A stretch of DNA of 49,820 nt from Actinomycetota bacterium (GCA_040905475.1 JBBDRM010000032.1:1-49820); one strand, 5' to 3'; positions 9,049-18,056 are shown, numbered from the stretch's first letter. The notes: generated from the sequence alone by a model not told the origin. Numbers and translations: made by a program.

Positions 9049-9893
9049 AGCTCGATCTCCATCCCCTCGTACGCGAGGACCGGATCGCCGCCGTTGCCGT
9101 TCGCGCCCCAGAGCTCGCCCGCTTTCGAGACCAGGGCCTCGAGGTGCTCGTCGGAGTGGAGCGGGTCGTGGTGGAACATCACGAGCTGCTTCACCTTGGA
9201 GACGAGGCCGAACGTGACGACATGCTCGACGCTTGAGTGCCCCCAGCCGACGCGATCGGCGTATTCCTCCGGCGTGTACTGCGCGTCGTGGAACAGCACG
9301 TCGGCGCCTTCCGCAACGCCGTGTCCAGAGATCCACTCGGGCTCCATCTCGGCAAGGTCCACACCGAGCGCGGGTTCGTGATCGGGCAGGTATGCCATCG
9401 TCTTCCCGTTCTCCGTGATGCGATAGCCGACCGTCGGGCCGCGATGGGAGATCGGCTGTGCCCGGATCGTCGCACCGCCGATCGTGAACTCACCGTCGGG
9501 AACATCGTGGAACTGCGGATGCGACGGGATGTCGGAGAGATGCACCGGGAAGAGAGGCGGTGAGAGGTAGCGCGCGATCCGTTGCTCGAGCGAGCGCAGC
9601 GGCGACGGCGGTCCCCACACGTGGAGCTCGACGTCGGGGCGCCAAAGAGGGGAGAAGAATCCGAGGCCTTCGAGATGATCCAGGTGCAGATGCGACAGGA
9701 ACAGGTGGATCGTCTTGTCGCGGTCGGGGTCGAGCGACAGTCCGAACGGTCGGATGCCGGTGCCGGCGTCGAGAACCATGAGGGTGCCGTCCGAGAGCCG
9801 GACTTCCATGCAGGACGTGTTGCCGCCGTACCGGATCGTCTCCGGCCCAGGCGAAGCAAGTGACCCCCGGCATCCCCATATCCGCGCGTGCAT
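9045..9893 (-). CDS. MBL-fold metallo-hydrolase
   Basis: 282-aa metallo-beta-lactamase fold protein with the metal site HLHLDH at residues 68-73, further His/Asp ligands (SHRGP, LPDHE, FHDAQY, GHSS, FHHDP) and the N-terminal CRGSLASPGPETIRYGGN signature of a widespread phosphodiesterase/RNase Z-like subgroup. I start at 9893 (ATG) because homologous sequence begins there and the upstream PAS gene stops 2 nt earlier; the longer open frame to 10133 is only a shadow of the PAS gene. The tight spacing implies one transcript with the PAS protein, which may sense a signal whose product the hydrolase handles. Confidence 0.9.
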   Translation of the reverse strand: MHARIWGCRGSLASPGPETIRYGGNTSCMEVRLSDGTLMVLDAGTGIRPFGLSLDPDRDKTIHLFLSHLHLDHLEGLGFFSPLWRPDVELHVWGPPSPLRSLEQRIARYLSPPLFPVHLSDIPSHPQFHDVPDGEFTIGGATIRAQPISHRGPTVGYRITENGKTMAYLPDHEPALGVDLAEMEPEWISGHGVAEGADVLFHDAQYTPEEYADRVGWGHSSVEHVVTFGLVSKVKQLVMFHHDPLHSDEHLEALVSKAGELWGANGNGGDPVLAYEGMEIEL

Positions 9894-9895
9894 CC

Positions 9896-10309
9896 TTACG
9901 CCGATCCCGTCGGTTTCTGTTCCCAGAAGATCGCGACGGCGCCGACGAACTCGTTCGCCCTCGCGAAGAGCGGGAATGCGGTCACGGCGATCTTCCGCTT
10001 CTCGTCGTCGAGCCCCGTGATGGTGAACTCCATGTGCCCGGGCTCGAGGTCGCGCATCACTTTCGCGAGCGGGAGCACTTCGAGCGGGATGGCCGCGCCG
10101 TCCTCGTCCACCGGCGAGAACATCGTCCCCCATTCCTCAGGTGAGAGGGGGCCGGTCTCGGCGAAGCTCCGTCCGAGCACGTGCTCGGCCGGCTCGTTGA
10201 AGTAGATGAGGTTCCCCGCCGGGTCGACGACGAACATCGGCGTCGCCGAGTTCGATGCAAGCTCCCGGGCGAGGATCAGAACCAGGTTTCGCTGCTGGGT
10301 CTTCTCCAC
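9896..10309 (-). CDS. Small single PAS-domain protein
   Basis: 137-aa protein that is almost entirely one PAS domain: ATPMFVVDPAGNLIYFNEPAE at the start, EHVLGRSF, and a C-terminal strand VGAVAIFWE. No kinase, cyclase or DNA-binding domain follows, so it would act as a stand-alone sensor or partner protein. Ligand unknown; no haem-specific His can be argued with confidence. Its stop is 2 nt before the start of the MBL-fold hydrolase, which makes that protein its likely partner. Confidence 0.85.
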   Translation of the reverse strand: MEKTQQRNLVLILARELASNSATPMFVVDPAGNLIYFNEPAEHVLGRSFAETGPLSPEEWGTMFSPVDEDGAAIPLEVLPLAKVMRDLEPGHMEFTITGLDDEKRKIAVTAFPLFARANEFVGAVAIFWEQKPTGSA

Positions 10310-10311
10310 AA

Positions 10312-10334
10312 GGCGGCGAGCCTAGCGCGCCGCC
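10312..10334 (-). terminator. GC-rich hairpin between glycosidase and PAS genes
   Basis: GGCGGCG at 10312-10318 pairs with CGCCGCC at 10328-10334 around a 9-nt loop, in the 52-bp gap after the glycosidase gene and just before the PAS start. No U-tract follows, so a terminator role is a guess. Confidence 0.35.
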
Positions 10335-10361
10335 CGGCTGCAGAACAAGGTTCGGATCCTT

Positions 10362-12758
10362 TTAGCCGCGGCAAGTGGCCTCGCCGACCAGTAGGCCGGC
10401 AGGACAGCCGCTCAGGCCGTGCACGAACGCGGCTCCGATGAACGCCTCGGCCCCCGACCAGATGTGCGGGAACCCGATCGAGTGTAGGTAGGTGCGGTCC
10501 CCGGTCCGGAAGATGCGTTCTCCGAACTGGAGTACGCCCGGATGAGCGACGGAGTCGGCCAGCCAGGCGACCCAGCCGGTCAGCCTGTCCTCTCGATCCG
10601 CCGCCGTCCACAGCGGGGCAAGCGCGAGCAGCGACTCCATGGGGTATTGGAAGTAGCCGCCGATCTCGGGGCTCGAGAAGTTCGCGCGCGCATCGAGCTC
10701 GCTCGCGAACCCGGCGAGATGCGTCTGGAGCAGCTGCGGCGCTCCGTCGGAGAGCAGCCGGGACGGCCAGGCGAGGTAGACGCCCCCGCGGCCGCCGCCG
10801 CACCCGCCGACGTCGCAGAGGCGCGCGATCGCCGCCTCGCGCAGCCCCGCGGCCCGGCGCCCCCAGCGCGGGTCGGGCTCCACGCCGAGCGCCTCGGCTG
10901 CGGCGACCGCCTTGGATAGCGCGAGGTAGGTCGTCGCCGCGCCTTGCGTGCCTTGCGTCGGCTGCAAGGCGTCGTCCTCGGGCGCGTAGCACTGAAGGTT
11001 GGTGAGCGGATCGTGGCAGAGCAGCAGCGCGTTCGCCGTGTCCGCTATCGCCGGGTACACCCGCTCGAGGTAGGAGCGATCCCCGGTGAACTCGTACGGC
11101 AGCCATAGCGCCCACAACGCGAGCCCTTGCGAGTCGATCTCGTAGGGGAAAACCGCACCGGCCTCCCCACCGTCCGGATAGTAGAACGAGTCCCAGGTCC
11201 CACCCGGCCGGTAGATGCGCGCGTAGAACTCGCCGTGCCGCTTCGCGAGCTCGTCGTACCCGGCGAGCAGAAGCGCGTAGTTGAAGAATGCGCCGTCGCG
11301 CACCCAGTCCTGCCGATAGGGGGTCTGCGGCGTCGCGTTGGCCACGATCGCGCCGGTCCGGCGATCGGTCGCCGTGCGGATCAGCTTCAGGGCCTGCTTC
11401 GACACGGCCAGCGCCCGCGGGTTCGACGTGGCCGGGAGCCGCGCCGGGGCGAGCCAGTTCGACCACCAGGATTCCGATGCCTCGCGGATCGCGCCGAAGC
11501 CGCTCGCACGCGCCGCCGCGACGCTCGCCGCCGCCCCGCTCGCCGTGTCCGAGGCTGAGATGTAGATCGTGTACGACCCGTCGGGGTCTGGTGGGATTCC
11601 AGCGAGTCCTCCGGCGGTCTTGCCCGTGGCGAAGTCGGAGCCCGAGAGATGTCCGTCGGACAGATCGTGGTACGGATCGAGCAGCGCCGTGCCCTCGGCC
11701 TCTTCCCGAACGAGCCCGGCGGCGTCGATCCCGGCCTGGTGCTCGGTGGCCGGACCACTCGCGCCGATCGCGACGTACACACCGCGGCCGTAGGTCCGAT
11801 CGAGTGCGTCGGGCACCAGCGTCTCGCCCTTGTGCGAGGTGACGATCGTGGTAAGCGGCACCGGGTCCACCCGGTAGGGCCGGAAGTGGAACATGACCGA
11901 CGAATCCGGATCGAACGCGGTCGCGAAATCGGAAACGTTGTCGAGCAGCGCGTCGGTGACCGACGGGACGCGCGGCACGCGCGTCGTCGTGGGATTCATG
12001 TTCGCGTAGTAGGAGAAGGTCGCGGCGGTTCCAGAGAACGCGAAGTTTCGCGCGACGAGGTCGAGCGTCGGATGGACCACGTCGGTGATCCTCACCGTGG
12101 CGCCGTCCTTGGCGAGAACGGTGACGAGCGTTTCCGAATCCTCGGACCCCCACGTCTGACTCACCGGGAGCCATCCGAACTCGGGCGTGAGCCAATCGGT
12201 GCCGATCCCGCCGAACGATCCCCCGTTGGCCGGCGCTCCGCGATTGGGATGCCCGCGCGCGATCTGAAGGAAGTTCACCTGGTCGTACCAACCCGGCCCG
12301 GGCCATATCAGTCCGGTCATACGGCCGGCGTCGTCGACCGCTTCGGTGATGCCGCCGACGCCGAGCGTCGCGGTCGCGATCGGCGGTCCGTAGGGCGACT
12401 CGTCGAGCTCCAACGAGAACCCCGAACGCGAGAGTTCTACCGCCCCCGATGTCGGGGGGTTGCCGACCCGGGCTCCATCGAGGCCGAGCGACGCGGTGTT
12501 CGTGAAACCGAATGCGCCGGCCCGGCCCGTCAGAGTCGCGGACGCTCCACCTTCCGACGGCTTGGCTCCCGCTTCGACGCGTACGCGCCCGTCGGGCGTT
12601 GCGATGTCGGCCGACCATGCCAGTGACGCGGTCGTGAGCATCGTGACCAGGCACAACAGGAGGGCTTTCACGAAGGAATGATTCTCGGGACGTTCGGGTA
12701 AATCCTCCGATAAGGAACCGGGCGACGGCGGACGAAGGGTGTTCATCGCGCCTACCAT
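10362..12758 (-). CDS. Secreted GH15-like glycoside hydrolase (glucoamylase/trehalase-type alpha/alpha barrel)
   Basis: 798-aa exported protein. A hydrophobic signal segment (ALLLCLVTMLTTASLAWSA) lies near residues 32-50 after a charged N-terminus. The N-terminal half is a beta-rich domain. The C-terminal half has the helical-barrel glucoamylase pattern, with PYRQDWVRDGAFFNYALLLAGY matching the W-RDGA motif of GH15, followed by AVFPYEIDSQGLALWALW. Likely hydrolyses alpha-glucans or a related oligosaccharide outside the cytoplasm. The start is ambiguous: ATG 12758 or ATG 12746, neither with a strong ribosome site. The open frame upstream of 12758 is a shadow of the divergent protease gene. Confidence 0.85.
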   Translation of the reverse strand: MVGAMNTLRPPSPGSLSEDLPERPENHSFVKALLLCLVTMLTTASLAWSADIATPDGRVRVEAGAKPSEGGASATLTGRAGAFGFTNTASLGLDGARVGNPPTSGAVELSRSGFSLELDESPYGPPIATATLGVGGITEAVDDAGRMTGLIWPGPGWYDQVNFLQIARGHPNRGAPANGGSFGGIGTDWLTPEFGWLPVSQTWGSEDSETLVTVLAKDGATVRITDVVHPTLDLVARNFAFSGTAATFSYYANMNPTTTRVPRVPSVTDALLDNVSDFATAFDPDSSVMFHFRPYRVDPVPLTTIVTSHKGETLVPDALDRTYGRGVYVAIGASGPATEHQAGIDAAGLVREEAEGTALLDPYHDLSDGHLSGSDFATGKTAGGLAGIPPDPDGSYTIYISASDTASGAAASVAAARASGFGAIREASESWWSNWLAPARLPATSNPRALAVSKQALKLIRTATDRRTGAIVANATPQTPYRQDWVRDGAFFNYALLLAGYDELAKRHGEFYARIYRPGGTWDSFYYPDGGEAGAVFPYEIDSQGLALWALWLPYEFTGDRSYLERVYPAIADTANALLLCHDPLTNLQCYAPEDDALQPTQGTQGAATTYLALSKAVAAAEALGVEPDPRWGRRAAGLREAAIARLCDVGGCGGGRGGVYLAWPSRLLSDGAPQLLQTHLAGFASELDARANFSSPEIGGYFQYPMESLLALAPLWTAADREDRLTGWVAWLADSVAHPGVLQFGERIFRTGDRTYLHSIGFPHIWSGAEAFIGAAFVHGLSGCPAGLLVGEATCRG

Positions 12759-12806
12759 GAGGTTTGCCTCGGAAGGGGCGACCGGCTCAGAGAGTAGGGG
12801 TCCAGG

Positions 12807-13670
12807 ATGAAGGGTTTTCGCAAGCTCGCCGTCGCGTTCGCAGCAGCAGCTCTCGCCACGATGATCGTGGCGCCCGCGGTATCCAACGCGGGTCTGCTCG
12901 GCAATAGCATCCAGTGGAAGACGCTCAAGGCACCGGCTCCGTCGTGGTACACAGATGCGCTGCATCAGCGGGTGCTGGCCGCCGGGCCGCGCGGCGTGCC
13001 GTTGCCCGCCGAGGCCGCGATCCCGACGTCCTCGCTGACGTTCCTCGGGATCCGGCCCGGCCAGCTGATCATCCTCAGCGGCGGCTCGCTCTGTACATCG
13101 AACTTCGTTTTCACCAACGGCGCGGGTGAATTCTTCATCGGCACCGCGGGTCATTGCGGAAACGTCGGCGAGCAGGTCACGATGCTGTATCTGCCCGGCG
13201 GACTGGTCGACATCGGCAACGTCGTGCTCAGCACCGGCGACGCGGGGATCGGCCACGACTTCGCGCTCATCAAGATCAAGCCCGAGTTGTACGGCGACGT
13301 CAGCCCGTCGCTCGCGTACTGGGGCGGACCGACCGGCGTGTACGGCGGCTCTGGCCCCGCGGTTGTTCAGCACGCGGGCTGGGGTCTCGTTGTCGGCACC
13401 GGTGGAACGCCTCGCGTTGGGCTGGGTCTCGATTGGGGACCGAACGCATGGCGCTTCGAAAGTGTGATCACGCCGGGCGACTCGGGGAGCGCCGCGATCG
13501 TTCTCGGTGGACAGGCGGCCGGGAACATCACGCACATCGCCGTCGACGGGAGCCTCTTCCCGCCGGTGTTCATGGCCGGCACGTCGATGACGAAGATCTT
13601 GCAGATCGCCGGCGGCTACCAACTCGCGACGTGCTCGGCGATCTCGTGGCCGCTGCCCGGCTGTCCGTAG
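12807..13670 (+). CDS. Secreted trypsin-like serine protease (copy 1)
   Basis: 287-aa protein with a Sec signal (residues 1-28, AAALATMIVAPAVSNA). The chymotrypsin-fold catalytic triad is complete: His116 in GTAGHCG, Asp151 in HDFALIKI, Ser226 in TPGDSGSA. The His site reads TAGHC rather than the common TAAHC. It shares most of its length with the next gene, including APAPSWYT near residue 43 and FLGIRPGQ near 79, segments outside the protease core that may form a specific N-terminal lobe. Divergent from the glycosidase with a 48-bp gap. Substrate unknown. Confidence 0.88.
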   Translation: MKGFRKLAVAFAAAALATMIVAPAVSNAGLLGNSIQWKTLKAPAPSWYTDALHQRVLAAGPRGVPLPAEAAIPTSSLTFLGIRPGQLIILSGGSLCTSNFVFTNGAGEFFIGTAGHCGNVGEQVTMLYLPGGLVDIGNVVLSTGDAGIGHDFALIKIKPELYGDVSPSLAYWGGPTGVYGGSGPAVVQHAGWGLVVGTGGTPRVGLGLDWGPNAWRFESVITPGDSGSAAIVLGGQAAGNITHIAVDGSLFPPVFMAGTSMTKILQIAGGYQLATCSAISWPLPGCP

Positions 13671-13681
13671 TCCGAGCCAAG

Positions 13682-13718
13682 ACGTGAGAAGGGGGCGCCG
13701 AGCGCCCCCTTCTCACGT
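13682..13718 (+). terminator. Strong intrinsic-terminator-like hairpin
   Basis: A perfect 17-bp inverted repeat (13682-13698 with 13702-13718; arm begins ACGTGAGAAGG) with a 3-nt loop lies 11 bp after the protease stop. No clear T-run follows, which is common for terminators in high-GC bacteria. Confidence 0.75.
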
Positions 13719-13798
13719 ATCCGCGGCGGGGGAGGACTTCGGGAAGCGCGGGGCGAAGTAAGGATCCGACCGAAATCCCATGCTTCGGAGGATCCCTG

Positions 13799-14641
13799 AT
13801 GAAGATCGCTCGCCTCGCTTTCGTCGCCGCTCTGGCCGCCGCTCTGGCTGCGCCCGGGATGGGGAGCACCGCTCCGGCTCTGAAAGCCATCCCGCTCTCC
13901 GCGCCTGCGCCCTCCTGGTACACGGCCGAGCTTCACGCCGAGGTGCTGGCTTCCGGCGTTGAGGGAGTTGCGCTACCAGAGTCGGTCGCGGTTCCGACGG
14001 CGGGGATCGCGTTCCTTGGGATCCGACCCGGGCAGTTCATCATCGTGGGCGGCGGGACGCTGTGCAGCACGAACTTCGTGTTCCGCAACGGAGCCAACTG
14101 GGCGATCGGCACCGCCGGTCACTGCGGAAACGTCGGCGCGCAGGTGACGATGCTCGCCCTGCCCCGTGTGCTGCTCAACATCGGAACCATCACCAAGAGC
14201 GTCAACGGCGGACCCGGCAACGACTTCGCGCTGATCTCGATCAATCCGGCGCTGAACAGTCTCGTGAGCCCGTCGATGGCCTTCTGGGGTGGTCCGACCG
14301 CTAACTACCCAGGACCGAAGAAGCCTCTCCTCGTCAGGCACATCGGCTGGGGTGCGGGCATCGGCGCCGGCGGCACGCCGCGCGTCGGCCTAGGCATCGC
14401 GTGGTCGCCGACGCTCTGGCGCTTCTCGGGCCTGATCGTCAACGGGGACTCCGGGAGCGGTGCGATCAACGAGAAGAGCAAGGCGATCGGCAACATCACC
14501 CACATCCAGGTCGACACGAGGTTCTTGCTGCCGGTGTTCAACAGCGGGACCGCGATGCCGCGCATCCTTGCGATCGCGGGACTTCCGCTCGCGACGTGCG
14601 GGCCGAGTCCTTGGCCGCTGTACGGCTGTCCGGGCCTCTAA
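13799..14641 (+). CDS. Secreted trypsin-like serine protease (copy 2)
   Basis: 280-aa paralogue of the preceding protease. Signal peptide at about residues 1-24; triad His108 (GTAGHCG), Asp142 (NDFALISI), Ser218 (NGDSGSGA). The shared blocks APAPSWYT, FLGIRPGQ, AGHCGNVG.QVTML, WGGPT, GGTPRVGLG and GDSGS show a tandem duplication that has since diverged, mainly in the loops before the Ser. GGAGG lies 8 nt before the ATG. It is separated from copy 1 by a strong hairpin, so the two are probably transcribed independently. Confidence 0.87.
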   Translation: MKIARLAFVAALAAALAAPGMGSTAPALKAIPLSAPAPSWYTAELHAEVLASGVEGVALPESVAVPTAGIAFLGIRPGQFIIVGGGTLCSTNFVFRNGANWAIGTAGHCGNVGAQVTMLALPRVLLNIGTITKSVNGGPGNDFALISINPALNSLVSPSMAFWGGPTANYPGPKKPLLVRHIGWGAGIGAGGTPRVGLGIAWSPTLWRFSGLIVNGDSGSGAINEKSKAIGNITHIQVDTRFLLPVFNSGTAMPRILAIAGLPLATCGPSPWPLYGCPGL

Positions 14642-14663
14642 TGCTGTGTTAACTCGAATCCTC

Positions 14664-14730
14664 TGGAGTTGACCCAGTTCGGTGGACACTGGGGGAAGAC
14701 CAACGTGTCCACGAAAGCGGGTCAACTCCA
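14664..14730. repeat. 67-bp palindromic mini-element with 12-bp perfect terminal inverted repeats
   Basis: TGGAGTTGACCC at 14664-14675 is the exact reverse complement of 14719-14730. Inside it, GTGGACAC and GTGTCCAC form a second, slightly offset inverted pair. The GTGGACAC ends resemble IS3-type transposon termini, so this could be a very short non-autonomous (MITE-like) element or a solo IS remnant. No clear target duplication is seen. Confidence 0.55.
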
Positions 14731-15315
14731 TTGAGGCCCTGCGGCCGTTGCCTGATTACGTGCTGCGTGTTGATGTATGCGGTGCTGATCCTCACGGCGT
14801 GCGGAGAGAAGCCGGCTTTCGGCGGGATGCAACAGCCAACGACACAGAGGGTTCCTGCTCGTCCAGGACAGACGATGTCGCACGGTATCTCCTTCGAAAA
14901 GATTCAATCTGCGAAGGTGATCCATCTTCTCTCGGTGGAGCCAGTGAGCAAGTCTCCGAGCCTTCAGGTCGTCGAAGTGGTGGCGTTCAGGCCGAGCGAG
15001 TTGGGGGCGATGATCTTGTCGGATCAGTATCCGCCAATAGTGTTTCCGGGCCATGTGTTCGATCCTCATCCGATTGGGGACGTATCCTTGCAGCCGCAAG
15101 AGATTCCCGACTGGCAGATACTCGTTGCTCTCCGGAGCGACTCTATTGGTCTCCACAGGGTCCGCCATCTTCGAGTGACCTACGAGGTCGGTGGTGAAAC
15201 TCAGTCGCAGATTTGGCCATATGTCCTTGAACTCGAGGTAGTCGATTGTTCAATCACGGCTAGACAGCAAGAGTTTGTCTGCAGGGGTGAGCCGATCAAG
15301 CCGCGCTCATCGTGA
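14731..15315 (+). CDS. Predicted lipoprotein of unknown function
   Basis: 194-aa open frame with a credible lipoprotein signal: a short basic N-terminus, a hydrophobic stretch and lipobox LTAC with Cys24. I do not recognise the mature domain (about 170 residues, mixed alpha/beta composition, Pro-rich after the Cys). The frame starts at TTG 14731, one base after the palindromic mini-element; ATG 14773 is in frame but would cut the signal peptide. No good ribosome site is visible, so existence and start are uncertain. Codon use is less GC-biased than in neighbouring genes. Confidence 0.5.
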   Translation: MRPCGRCLITCCVLMYAVLILTACGEKPAFGGMQQPTTQRVPARPGQTMSHGISFEKIQSAKVIHLLSVEPVSKSPSLQVVEVVAFRPSELGAMILSDQYPPIVFPGHVFDPHPIGDVSLQPQEIPDWQILVALRSDSIGLHRVRHLRVTYEVGGETQSQIWPYVLELEVVDCSITARQQEFVCRGEPIKPRSS

Positions 15316-15351
15316 TGGTCTGCTATCCGCGACGATGCTCGCGCAGCCGGT

Positions 15352-16548
15352 TCAGCCGATCAGCGGGAGCAGCGGATAATCGGCCCCGATGATCGGGCTG
15401 GGGTCCACGCCGAACGCCTGCGACAGGACGCTGCTGTAAACGCTCCCCAGGTGGATGGTCGGCTCGAGGTTTCCGTCGACCAGATCGGTGAGATCCGGCT
15501 TGCCACCGTAGGTTCCACCCAATACGCGCGGCCCCATGACGAGTACCGGCATCGAGGAGCCGTGGTCCGTGCCGCCGGACGCGTTCTCGCCGACGCGCCG
15601 GCCGAAGTCCGAGAACGTCACCACGGTCGCGCGGTCGGCGATCCCGAGCGTGCCGGCCGTGTCGAAGAAGGCTGCGATCGCTTCATCGACCTCCTTGAGC
15701 TGCGCCGCGTGCGCCCCGCGCTGTGTGGTGTGGGTGTCGAACCCGCCGACCGAGATGAACCCGATCTGTGTTCCGACGCCGGCCGAGAACATCTGCGCGA
15801 TCGTCTTCGCAGGCGTCATCGGCCCCGCCACGTCGTCGGCGACCTTCGACACGGCTGAGACGGCGTTCGTCATCCGGCTCTGCGCCTCGACCACCTTCGC
15901 GTGCATCGAACCGCCGGACGCCCCCACGCCGAACGCGGCGAACGCCGCCCGGCGGAGCGCGGCGTCGGGCCGGCCTTCGTCGGCGAACGCGAAGTCCGAA
16001 AGGCTGTTGAGCGCGACGCCGCCCCCGCCTTCGCCGATCAGCGTTCGGGGGAGCCCGGCGGTTCCCACCGCGACGGCGCGCACCGGGCCGCTGGAGGGGC
16101 CTTCGGTCGCGTCGAGGTATCGGCCGAGCCAGCCCGTGTGGTACTGCATGTCGGGGCCGGCCGTCTCCCAGATGTAGGTCGAGTCGAAGTGCGAGAAGTT
16201 CGGCTTGGGATAGCCGACGTTGTGCACGATGGCGACTTGGCCGGCGTGCCACATGGCGTTCACTCGCGCCAGCGACTTGTGCAGCGCGAGCCCCCCGCCG
16301 ATCCCGTACAGCTCGTCGGGCTTGAGCGCCAGTTGCGGCCGCGCAGCTTTGTAGGCGCCGTCGAGATAGGGCACGACCGTGTTCAGCCCGTCGTTCCCGC
16401 CGCCCAAGAAGAGCACGAGGAGCAGATGGTCGGGGATCGAGACCGAGCCGCCCTCGGCGGCTTCCGCGCCGACGGCGCTGAACCGCACCCAGAGCGGCGC
16501 CGACGACGCCAGCGCGACGGCTTTGAGGAATTCCCGCCGGTTCATCAT
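15352..16548 (-). CDS. DUF1501 family Tat-exported protein
   Basis: 398-aa DUF1501 protein with a twin-arginine signal at the start (NRREFLK then a hydrophobic segment). It shows family features FLGGGNDGLNTVVPY near residue 45, HNVGYPKPNFSHFDS, GGFDTHTTQ and FSDFGRR, plus GGTDHGSS, a sulfatase/phosphatase-like metal fold. The family is almost always encoded next to DUF1800, as here. Its ATG overlaps the stop of the upstream DUF1800 gene (ATGATGA), so the two are translated together. Biochemical role not established. Confidence 0.9.
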   Translation of the reverse strand: MMNRREFLKAVALASSAPLWVRFSAVGAEAAEGGSVSIPDHLLLVLFLGGGNDGLNTVVPYLDGAYKAARPQLALKPDELYGIGGGLALHKSLARVNAMWHAGQVAIVHNVGYPKPNFSHFDSTYIWETAGPDMQYHTGWLGRYLDATEGPSSGPVRAVAVGTAGLPRTLIGEGGGGVALNSLSDFAFADEGRPDAALRRAAFAAFGVGASGGSMHAKVVEAQSRMTNAVSAVSKVADDVAGPMTPAKTIAQMFSAGVGTQIGFISVGGFDTHTTQRGAHAAQLKEVDEAIAAFFDTAGTLGIADRATVVTFSDFGRRVGENASGGTDHGSSMPVLVMGPRVLGGTYGGKPDLTDLVDGNLEPTIHLGSVYSSVLSQAFGVDPSPIIGADYPLLPLIG

Positions 16549-17888
16549 GCGAGTGAGAAGTCCGGGCTCGCGATGACAAGGGTGATCATCGCGGCGTCGA
16601 GGGTCTGCGGCGTCGGATCCTTCGCCTGATCGAGGTAGCTCTGCAGAGCGGTCACCGTTGCGGGAGCGAGCTCGGTCATCCCGAAGAGCTCGCCCCAACC
16701 TTCGACCGTCGTTGCCCCGATCGCGGTCTGCCCCGGAAGGACGAACGTCGCGACATGGCGGTCGGCGAGCGCGTTCCCGGCGTTGTAGCGGGCCAGCACC
16801 TGCCCGGCCCCAAGCCACCCTTCGTTGTGCGGCCAGCCGCCGACGTTCGGGGGGTCGTACAGGGCCTGACCGGCCTGCTTCATCCACGCGATCCCCGCTT
16901 GCAGGAGTTCGTTCTCGGTGCGGCCCAGTGCGCGGAAAGCGCCCGTCATGAACTCCGCGGGCGACTTCACCAGCGCGCCGCGGACCGCCGGGTCCTTGAA
17001 CTCCGCAGACGTGAAGATCGCTTGTAGCGCCGGGACGAACTCCCAGTTGGCCGCCTTCAAGGCGGAAGCGATCTTGGCGACGAACGCGGACGACGGAGCC
17101 GGCGTGACGAACGCTTCGATGAGCTTCCCGGCGAGGAAGGTCGAAGCCGCAGGGTGGTCCAGGATGATGTTGATCACGTCGTGCGGCATGAACTTTCCGG
17201 ACTTCCCGAGGATCGTCTTCGTGCCGTCGTCGTGTAGCTCGGCGTTGAAGACCATCATGTTCCGCGGCCCAAGGGGCTCGAGGTTGTAGCCGATCTGATA
17301 GCCGGTCAGCGCTCGCGCCGCCTCGCGCACATCTGTTTCCGTGTAGTTCCCCACCCCGAGCGTGAACAGCTCCATGAGCTCGCGAGCGAGGTTCTCGTTC
17401 GGGTGCTCCTTCACGTTGACGTTGTTGTCGAGCCACGCCGACAGCGCCACGTCCTCGAGCATCGCGTGGCAGAGCGTCTTCCAGTTGCCGAGCGCGTTCC
17501 GGCGGAAGAGATAGTTCTGAGCGGTGAGCTCCTGCGTGTCGATGACGTCGCCGGGCCGGTATGCCGTCGCGAAGTGATCGTGGAGGAAGAGCGTCATCCG
17601 CTCGACCAGCGGCGTGGTGGACGTCACCATCCGGTTCAGCCACTCGGTCTGGATGTCGAGCAGTCCGCGGGGCGCAAGGCGTCCTACCAGGTTGTAGGTC
17701 GGTTCGCGAACGACCTCGGTCGATTCCGGGCCCGACGGCTGCGCGCCCATCAGCGGCGCGCCGGACAGAAGCTCCTCGACGGCGGCCTCGTATCCGGCGG
17801 CCTGATAGTGGTCGAGCTCGGCCGTACGTGCGCCGAAGCCGGCACGGCGGAACAGGTGCGCGATAAGTGGGCGGATCTCCCCGGCCAA
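16545..17888 (-). CDS. DUF1800 family protein
   Basis: DUF1800 protein, about 447 aa from TTG 17888, beginning LAGEIRPLIAHLFRRAGFGA as homologues tend to. Family features follow: WLNRMVTSTTPLVERMTLFLHDHF, NENLARELMELFTLG and a C-terminal NVGGWP...GW. The start is unresolved: no in-frame ATG lies in a sensible place, TTG 17966 is an alternative, and the frame reaching 18647 only mirrors the divergent gene. Partner of the overlapping DUF1501 gene. Function unknown; these pairs are usually linked to export or cell-surface processes. Confidence 0.88.
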   Translation of the reverse strand: MAGEIRPLIAHLFRRAGFGARTAELDHYQAAGYEAAVEELLSGAPLMGAQPSGPESTEVVREPTYNLVGRLAPRGLLDIQTEWLNRMVTSTTPLVERMTLFLHDHFATAYRPGDVIDTQELTAQNYLFRRNALGNWKTLCHAMLEDVALSAWLDNNVNVKEHPNENLARELMELFTLGVGNYTETDVREAARALTGYQIGYNLEPLGPRNMMVFNAELHDDGTKTILGKSGKFMPHDVINIILDHPAASTFLAGKLIEAFVTPAPSSAFVAKIASALKAANWEFVPALQAIFTSAEFKDPAVRGALVKSPAEFMTGAFRALGRTENELLQAGIAWMKQAGQALYDPPNVGGWPHNEGWLGAGQVLARYNAGNALADRHVATFVLPGQTAIGATTVEGWGELFGMTELAPATVTALQSYLDQAKDPTPQTLDAAMITLVIASPDFSLA

Positions 17889-18056
17889 GCCAGCCCCCGT
17901 CTCCCAACGCGTCCGGCTGGCTTCGCCTGAAAGCAGGAGGAATCCTGCCGGCTCTTCAAAGGACAAAGTAGGACGATATGTCGATGCACGCAGCAGAATC
18001 GCTCGATTCGCCCGGACCGGAAGGTAAGGGAACTTCGCCCGGCGAAACGCTCTGCG

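Noticed and set aside
10276-12654. 792-aa frame overlapping the glycosidase
   Set aside because: Low-complexity Arg-rich translation; the other frame has a signal peptide and GH15 motifs.
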